NCBI GenBank assembly: GCA_017999015.1
Contig: JAGOBZ010000068.1
Location: 1-11,289, forward strand
Direction: 5' to 3'
Source of the DNA: Kiritimatiellia bacterium
GTDB lineage: Bacteria; Verrucomicrobiota; Kiritimatiellia; RFP12; UBA1067
Length of the DNA stretch: 11,289 nucleotides
Both the position numbers and the translations under genes were made by a program. Below the pieces are notes generated by a model. It made no database searches. It was not told the DNA's origin and saw only the letters and a program-made list of their open reading frames with translations. Below, piece after piece: positions 6,655-11,289 of this stretch. Numbering within the stretch: position 1 is the first letter of the stretch; each line of letters starts with the position of its first letter.

Positions 6655-7257
6655 TCAGGGTTGTGGCGGATCGGGCAGACGCTCGAGCCGGTCGCGCAGG
6701 CGGTCGAGCGTGCGCGAGAGCCGGCTGCCGACGGTGTTGACCGGAAGCTGCCAGACGTCGGCGATTTCACGGTAGGAGAGCCCCCGCTCGTAAAAGTCAC
6801 GGATCAAGCGCCGGCTGTCCGTGTCCAGACTCGCCAGCGCGGCGCGGAGCGCTTCTGCGCGTTCCGCAACCACCAGTTCCTTGACGGGGTCGAAGCGGTC
6901 GTCGGCGACGTCCGTTTCCTCCCATTCGCCCTCTTCATCGATGTGTCCCAGCGGGCACAGCCGTCCCTGTTCGCGGAGCTGCTTGCGCAGGCGGTCGATG
7001 CACTGGTTGAAGCAGATCCGGCGCACAAAAGCGGAGAGGGCCTGTTCGGATTTAAGGCGGCTGATCGATTGCGTGATGGCGAGCCGGATGGTTTGGGCGA
7101 CATCCTCGCGCGTGTGGAAATCGAAATGCCATTTGGGCCAGGCGACAATGTCGGCGATCAGCGGGCCGTACGCTTTTAAAAAACGATCCCAAGCCTCCTG
7201 CTTGCCTTGCAGCAAGGGCTCGATCATCGGCGTGTCCATGGCCAGGGGCGTTTTCAT
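6655..7257 (-). CDS. ECF-type RNA polymerase sigma factor
   Basis: A 200-residue sigma-70 family protein of the ECF class, with only regions 2 and 4. Region 2 spans about residues 12-95 and includes the basic, helical segment RICFNQCIDRLRKQLREQ. Region 4 spans about 139-195: SLDTDSRRLIRDFYERGLSYREIADVWQ, then the recognition helix LPVNTVGSRLSRTLDRLRDRL. The acidic linker between them (EEGEWEETDVADDRFDP) is typical. It would direct polymerase to the promoters of a small regulon, held inactive by the anti-sigma factor encoded next. The start is uncertain: ATGs at 7371, 7257, 7239 and 7227 are in frame and none has a good ribosome binding site. ATG 7257 is chosen because the 38 residues before it lie in an AT-richer, promoter-like stretch and do not look like sigma sequence. 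Confidence 0.85.
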   Translation of the reverse strand: MKTPLAMDTPMIEPLLQGKQEAWDRFLKAYGPLIADIVAWPKWHFDFHTREDVAQTIRLAITQSISRLKSEQALSAFVRRICFNQCIDRLRKQLREQGRLCPLGHIDEEGEWEETDVADDRFDPVKELVVAERAEALRAALASLDTDSRRLIRDFYERGLSYREIADVWQLPVNTVGSRLSRTLDRLRDRLERLPDPPQP

Positions 7258-7457
7258 GAGTGGGGGACGCCGGCCCCGCGCACATGCGATGTGTACGGCG
7301 GCATTTACCAACGCAGACAGCATACTCATTTTTGCGGGAATAAGGAAGTCCCTTTCAACGACATTATGCATGGGCCGGAGGCAGGTTCCTCTGGCTGGCC
7401 GGTGCGGTCACGGCCCGCGCAGAAGCGGGCGGGGGTCGGCAAGGAAAGGATCGGGCG
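7258..7457. promoter_or_regulatory. Divergent intergenic region between the sigma gene and the barrel gene
   Basis: A 200-base gap separates the divergent sigma and barrel genes and must hold promoters for both operons. About 7310-7372 is visibly AT-richer than its surroundings. Weak candidates on the minus strand are CATAAT (7369-7364) as a -10 box and GGAACC (7389-7384) as an ECF-like -35 box. Neither has a convincing partner at correct spacing, so no promoter is called firmly. The barrel-proximal part is GC-rich and can fold. Confidence 0.4.
7397..7430 (+). promoter_or_regulatory. Two overlapping, mutually exclusive hairpins in the barrel gene leader
   Basis: GGCCG at 7397-7401 can pair with CGGCC at 7411-7415, extended by TG/CA around a CGGT loop. 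GCCCGC at 7413-7418 can instead pair with GCGGGC at 7425-7430 around a GCAGAA loop. The two share bases 7413-7415 and cannot form together. They lie just upstream of the ribosome binding site AAGGAAAGG (7441-7449). High GC makes such stems easy to form by chance, so a regulatory role is only a possibility. Confidence 0.3.
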
Positions 7458-9245
7458 ATGCGGCACAGCCAGCAGTCAGGAGTGGCGACGGAACGGGGAA
7501 CGGGCCGCGCGGGCGGTCCGGCTGTACGGCGCGTCGCGCTCGCCCTGGCGGCGTTCTGGAACGCCGCGCAGACGGTCCGGGCCGAGAGCTTCACTATCCC
7601 CACGCTGGCCGGGGATGTGAACGTTCCGCTGGTGCATGTCGATCGGGGCGGAACGGTGCTGCGGCCCTCCGACCCCGCCGCGCCGGCCTTCTCGGCGCCG
7701 ACGATCTATTCGGCACCGCTGCCCAGCGGATCCGGTGCGCGTGCGCTGGGCCTGTCCGGCGCTTTTACGGCGATCGCCGACGACGCGACGGCCGCCTCGT
7801 GGAATCCGGCGGGCCTCACCCAATTGGAGCGGCCCGAGTTCTCGTTCGTCTACCGGTTGAAGCGCGAGCAGAACCGCCATTGGTCCGGGAACGAGGATTA
7901 CCGCGTGGGGGACGATGATTTTTACGGCAACGCCTTGAATTACCTGAGCGCCGTTATGCCTTTCCGGATATGGGAGCGGAATGCCGTTTTTTCGCTCAAT
8001 TTTCAGGAGGTCTTTGATTTCACGCAGCGTTTTCATGCGGATTTTTCAAGTCGGACTTCGCGTAGCGAACATCAGTCACGCAGCGACACCAGCCATGAGA
8101 CGATCACGCGGCATTACGATTTGGCTAACGGCTACATCGATCTGACGGAATATTTGACCACACACCGGACGACTTCGCTTTTTCAGCAGCTCTCCTCCAG
8201 CACGTTGGGACGGCTGCGTTTCGAGCAGGAAGGCAGCGTGCAGGCGGTGACGCCGGCCTTTGCGGTCGAGGTCACGCCCCGGTTCTCGCTGGGGATCGCC
8301 GTGAACATCTATCAGGACGCGCTGCTGGGGGCCGACGCCATCCGCTCGCAGACCCGCGCGCGTTATAGCGGCACGCTTGATAGCCAGTCGCGGGTGACCG
8401 ACACCCACATGACATCGGGTGACTGGTCCTACTCGGGCGAGTATGTGAGCCCGACCGTCTCTTTCCCCCTTGATCCCGACCACGGCAAGGTGCCTGAATA
8501 CTCGACGACCGAGAGCTTGGACGATCTGACGCGCCTGCAGTACGAGGGGTATTACGATGTCTACGACCGCATCGATGATTTCCGCGGGATCAACGCAACG
8601 CTGGGCGCACTGTGGAATGCCAGCGAAAAACTCACACTGGGGTTTTGCCTGGATCTTCCGTGGACGGCGCGCGCGCGCCAGCACAGAACTGTCCGTGCGG
8701 GGGTGACGGTGCCCGATTACCCTGCGGCTGACACCGCAATGCGCTCCCGCGTCGCCAAGGATATCGAATTCGATTTTCCCCTGTACTGGGCGGCTGGCGC
8801 CGCCTGGCATTGGAACAACCGGCTCACGACATCCCTCGACATCAGCCAGACCCAATGGTCGCGCTATGCGTTCAAGGCGGAAGGCGAGCCGCGCATCAAT
8901 CCGCTCGACGGCACGCCGCACGGACGCCATCCGATCGACGACTGTTGGGCGGTGCACACCGGGACGGAATATCTGTGGGTGCTTGCGCGGACGGAGATTC
9001 CGTTCCGGGCGGGACTCTTCTGGGAGCAGCGTCCTGCGGTTGGCCAACCCGATGACTACTGGGGGTTCAGCCTCGGATCCGGGTTTTCGATCGGACGGGG
9101 CGAGAACAAACTGATCATCGATGCCGCCTACATCTTCTCGTGGGGCAACGATGTGATGGGCACGCTGGTGCCGGGCCAGCAGGAGAGTCTCGGTACGGAT
9201 GTGCGCCGGCATGATCTTTATGTCTCGTGCATCTACCACTTTTAA
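7458..9245 (+). CDS. FadL/OmpP1-like outer-membrane beta-barrel protein
   Basis: A 595-residue outer-membrane protein. The signal peptide has a long n-region ending in VRR, a hydrophobic core (26-40) and a probable cleavage site after VRA (residue 42). The motif at 93-120, with GARALGLSGAF, IADDATA and NPAGL (116-120), is the N-terminal hatch-like signature shared by FadL/OmpP1/TodX and PorV-like barrels. The remainder alternates polar and hydrophobic/aromatic residues as in beta-strands. The chain ends in YVSCIYHF, with the terminal phenylalanine of a BAM insertion signal. Known relatives import hydrophobic compounds or act as secretion or surface-protein partners; the substrate here is unknown. 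A 45-residue linker after the signal peptide is unusual. The ATG at 7458 follows AAGGAAAGG (7441-7449) by 8 bases. It probably heads an operon with the TPR and beta-helix genes. Confidence 0.8.
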   Translation: MRHSQQSGVATERGTGRAGGPAVRRVALALAAFWNAAQTVRAESFTIPTLAGDVNVPLVHVDRGGTVLRPSDPAAPAFSAPTIYSAPLPSGSGARALGLSGAFTAIADDATAASWNPAGLTQLERPEFSFVYRLKREQNRHWSGNEDYRVGDDDFYGNALNYLSAVMPFRIWERNAVFSLNFQEVFDFTQRFHADFSSRTSRSEHQSRSDTSHETITRHYDLANGYIDLTEYLTTHRTTSLFQQLSSSTLGRLRFEQEGSVQAVTPAFAVEVTPRFSLGIAVNIYQDALLGADAIRSQTRARYSGTLDSQSRVTDTHMTSGDWSYSGEYVSPTVSFPLDPDHGKVPEYSTTESLDDLTRLQYEGYYDVYDRIDDFRGINATLGALWNASEKLTLGFCLDLPWTARARQHRTVRAGVTVPDYPAADTAMRSRVAKDIEFDFPLYWAAGAAWHWNNRLTTSLDISQTQWSRYAFKAEGEPRINPLDGTPHGRHPIDDCWAVHTGTEYLWVLARTEIPFRAGLFWEQRPAVGQPDDYWGFSLGSGFSIGRGENKLIIDAAYIFSWGNDVMGTLVPGQQESLGTDVRRHDLYVSCIYHF

Positions 9246-9304
9246 AGCGCTTGCCCGCCAAGGGTATTGCGCGGTAAACTTCAACCCGCAACGAGGGTTT
9301 AACC
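9246..9304 (+). promoter_or_regulatory. Short gap with a small hairpin covering the TPR gene ribosome binding site
   Basis: The 59-base gap contains AACCC (9283-9287) and GGGTT (9295-9299), able to form a 5-pair stem with a 7-base loop. The ribosome binding site GAGGG (9293-9297) is largely inside it. The stem is short, so occlusion of the site would be modest. No terminator or promoter is seen here, which fits cotranscription with the barrel gene. Confidence 0.25.
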
Positions 9305-9913
9305 ATGATACATGGGCTTCAGACGCGACCGGTGCTGAACGCGGTGCTGTTGGCCGCTGCCGTCACGCTGTCGGCGGCGGCCGGTTCGGTGCGGTCGGAC
9401 GATGTCGAAGCCATCAATGTGCTTAGGCAGCGTGCGGAATTGGCGGAGCGTGACGGGCGGACGAACGACGCGCTCCGAGTGTATGCGGTGATGGCCGAAC
9501 GGGAGCCCGCCTGCGCGCAGCCGGTGATGCTGAGGATGGTGGATCTCTATGTCGCGAACCGGGAAGCCGGTCCGGCACTCGCCTGGGCCGCGCGCGCCGC
9601 TGTGCGCCAGCCTGTTCCTCATGCGTATCTCGCGGAGGTGTACGCGCGGCTCGGACAGTTGAAAGAAGCCGAGCTGCTCGTGCGAGAGACGTTGCGCGCG
9701 GAAAGTGACCCGCGCCGCCGCGTGCCGCTGCTGTGGCAGTTGGCGGAGCTTCAGGTGCGGCGTGGCGAACTGCAAGCCGGTGCGGCGACACTTGTCTCGG
9801 CGCGGGCGTCGGCTCCGGACGACGCGACGAAGGCTCAATGCGAGCGCCGACTGGCAGCGGTGCGTGGCCGTGCGGCTGCCCGGCAACCGGTTCAAGCGGA
9901 GGTGGCCCCATGA
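9305..9913 (+). CDS. Secreted tetratricopeptide-repeat protein
   Basis: A 202-residue exported protein. The N-terminus has a hydrophobic core VLLAAAVTLSAAA (14-26), a signal peptide probably cleaved near residue 26. Residues 31-190 are helical pairs of TPR type: AELAERDGRTNDALRVYAVMAEREP, AYLAEVYARLGQLKEAELLVRETLR, and WQLAELQVRRGELQAGAATLV. There is no catalytic motif. TPR proteins of this size usually serve as assembly or interaction partners in the periplasm, so it may help the barrel or the beta-helix protein reach the surface (inference from position). The ATG at 9305 follows GAGGG (9293-9297) by 7 bases. Its stop overlaps the next start as ATGA, implying coupled translation with the beta-helix gene. 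Confidence 0.75.
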   Translation: MIHGLQTRPVLNAVLLAAAVTLSAAAGSVRSDDVEAINVLRQRAELAERDGRTNDALRVYAVMAEREPACAQPVMLRMVDLYVANREAGPALAWAARAAVRQPVPHAYLAEVYARLGQLKEAELLVRETLRAESDPRRRVPLLWQLAELQVRRGELQAGAATLVSARASAPDDATKAQCERRLAAVRGRAAARQPVQAEVAP

Positions 9914-11289
9914 AGATTCGGTGCACAGCAGGGTGCAGACGGATCATGCTGAGCTTGTCGCTCGGTGTCTCGGGGAGCTATTCCGCCGTCGCGGTCGACT
10001 ATTTCGTTAACGATGCCGATCCTGCGGGTGATTTGTTCTGCACGGCGCCGGGCAACGGCGCGAATGACGGATTGAGCCCCTTGACGCCGCTGGCCTCTCC
10101 GCATGCGGTGTTCACGCGTTACACCGTCAGCACCGGCGACACCGTGTTTGTTGACAGCGGATTTTATCCGTTACAGGATGATTTGGAGGTGCCGGACACG
10201 GGGCCTGGCAACCCGGCATCTGGGAGTTGGCTGCGGCTGGTCGGAACCGGACGCAGCGTTCTGGACCGGCAGGCGGCGGGCGGCTCCGCGTGCTGCCTGC
10301 GCATCCGCCAAGACTGCACGCGCGTCGAAGGTCTGTCGTTCCGCCAGGCCGGCGTCGGGATCGAGATCGTCGCAGAAACCTGCCGCAATGCCCGCCTGGA
10401 AGGCGTGACGGTTTCAGACCTGTCCGATGCGGGCATTGTCATTCAGCCTGATCCCGCAGATGGCGGGGTCGACACCTACGCGATCCGCAACACGCTGATT
10501 TACAACACCCGCAACGGTATTCTGATTCAGAGCGGCGAAGGTTTTCACCGGGCGAATGTAACGGTGGAAAACACCACCGTTTCAGCCTTTAACGGCGTAG
10601 GCGTGGCGTGCGGCGGCGCGGCGGGAGGAACCGTGCTGCGCCATTCGATCCTCGCGGTCAAAGGGGCGGGGGCCTGTCTGTCCGTTGCGCGCGAAGGTGC
10701 CCTGGCGCACTCGGAGTTCAACAACCTTTATCCCTATGGCGGGGCCCGTCTGGCTGTCTTTGCGGCAGAGGACGCCACCCGGCTGATCGACACGCTGGCG
10801 GCATGGCGCAGCGAAACCGGTTTTGACCGGTTCAGTTTGAGCCGCGATCCTTTGTTCGTCCATCCCGATGCGGGTGATTTTCACCTGCGCAGCCGGGGCG
10901 GCTCGTTGCACGATGGCGAGTGGGTCGCGGATTGGGCGACAAGCCCGTGTGTGGACGCCGGCGATCCTGCTGCGCCGCCGGGCGACGAGAGCGAACCCAA
11001 CGGCAACCGACTCAATCTCGGTGCCTACGGCGGCACGGCTGCGGCTTCGCGCAGTGAAGCCGGACGCATCCTCGCGCTGGTGGCGCCGTTGCCCGGGGAA
11101 AGCAGTGCGGGCGGGGTGCGCGTGGCGTGGAGCGCGACCGGCGACGCCTGGGCCGCGGCGGATACGGTGCGCGTCGAGTGGGCCTTGCCCGGAGAAGGCG
11201 GCGTCACGGCGTGGACGCCGGTTCCTGATGCGGCAGCGCTGCCACGGACCGGCGAGTTTCTGTGGCAGCCGCCGCCGGATGTTTCCGCG
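9910..11289 (+). CDS. Secreted right-handed parallel beta-helix surface protein (partial, 3' end missing)
   Basis: 460 codons are open to the window edge with no stop, so the C-terminus lies outside. A signal peptide occupies residues 1-28 (cleavage likely after SAVA). Mature sequence starts with DYFVNDADPAGD and GNGANDGLSP, followed by STGDTVFVDSGFY (about 74-86). This is a capping pattern known from pectate-lyase-like beta-helix proteins on bacterial surfaces. About residues 125-270 show parallel beta-helix rungs (CTRVEGLSFRQAGVGIEI, ARLEGVTVSDLSDAGIVIQ, RNTLIYNTRNGILIQ, ENTTVSAFNGVGV). DPLFVHPDAGDFHLRS and CVDAGDP (about 316-360) are typical of the end of such a domain. Residues from about 390 look like an Ig/FN3-like module. 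Carbohydrate binding or cleavage is possible, but no catalytic residues can be assigned. GGAGG (9898-9902) precedes the ATG by 7 bases. Confidence 0.8.
   Translation, partial: MKIRCTAGCRRIMLSLSLGVSGSYSAVAVDYFVNDADPAGDLFCTAPGNGANDGLSPLTPLASPHAVFTRYTVSTGDTVFVDSGFYPLQDDLEVPDTGPGNPASGSWLRLVGTGRSVLDRQAAGGSACCLRIRQDCTRVEGLSFRQAGVGIEIVAETCRNARLEGVTVSDLSDAGIVIQPDPADGGVDTYAIRNTLIYNTRNGILIQSGEGFHRANVTVENTTVSAFNGVGVACGGAAGGTVLRHSILAVKGAGACLSVAREGALAHSEFNNLYPYGGARLAVFAAEDATRLIDTLAAWRSETGFDRFSLSRDPLFVHPDAGDFHLRSRGGSLHDGEWVADWATSPCVDAGDPAAPPGDESEPNGNRLNLGAYGGTAAASRSEAGRILALVAPLPGESSAGGVRVAWSATGDAWAAADTVRVEWALPGEGGVTAWTPVPDAAALPRTGEFLWQPPPDVSA

Noticed and set aside
6821..7918. 365-codon plus-strand frame across the sigma gene, the intergenic region and the barrel start
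   Set aside because: It runs antisense to a clear ECF sigma factor and out of frame with the barrel, with Ser/Arg-rich low-complexity sequence.
8076..9284. 402-codon open frame on the minus strand opposite the barrel gene
   Set aside because: No domain is recognisable, and the plus strand has a signal peptide, the NPAGL signature and a terminal Phe consistent with a real outer-membrane protein.

Overview
This is a GC-rich, gene-dense window with nine protein-coding genes, the last of which runs off the right edge. No RNA gene, insertion sequence, CRISPR array or intrinsic terminator was recognised. The mix of an ECF sigma factor with a membrane anti-sigma factor, a bacterial caspase-like protein, a FadL-like outer-membrane barrel and a large secreted beta-helix protein points to a Gram-negative (diderm) bacterium. 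The N-terminus of the beta-helix protein resembles large surface proteins I associate with Kiritimatiellota/Verrucomicrobiota (PVC group). That placement is inferred from recall, not demonstrated.

Layout. (1) Left, plus strand: an MBL-fold hydrolase (62-916), then a class III adenylate-cyclase-like protein (946-1749), closely spaced and probably one transcript. (2) Centre, minus strand, read right to left: ECF sigma factor (7257-6655), membrane anti-sigma factor (6553-5795), TPR/Ig/CsgG-like secreted protein, possibly a lipoprotein (5798-3612), and a membrane-anchored caspase-like protein with a CsgG-like tail (3628-1751). The last three overlap by 4 and 17 bases, so they are probably translationally coupled. 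The caspase gene converges on the cyclase gene with one base between the stops. (3) Right, plus strand, divergent from the sigma gene: FadL/OmpP1-like barrel (7458-9245), small secreted TPR protein (9305-9913) and a secreted parallel beta-helix protein (9910 to the edge). The TPR and beta-helix genes share an ATGA overlap.

How they may work together (inference). The sigma/anti-sigma pair looks like an envelope-sensing switch transcribed with two envelope proteins. These two carry homologous CsgG-like domains, one on a caspase protease and one on a probable lipoprotein. The caspase could act on the anti-sigma factor or on envelope substrates. The divergent barrel and surface proteins are natural candidate targets of the sigma factor. 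The cyclase/MBL pair could make and break a cyclic nucleotide.

The most notable features are this sigma/anti-sigma/lipoprotein/caspase operon, a C9 homopolymer in the caspase gene at which a one-base slip in either direction truncates the protein before or at the membrane anchor, the cyclase/MBL pair, and a strong hairpin directly before the anti-sigma ribosome binding site.
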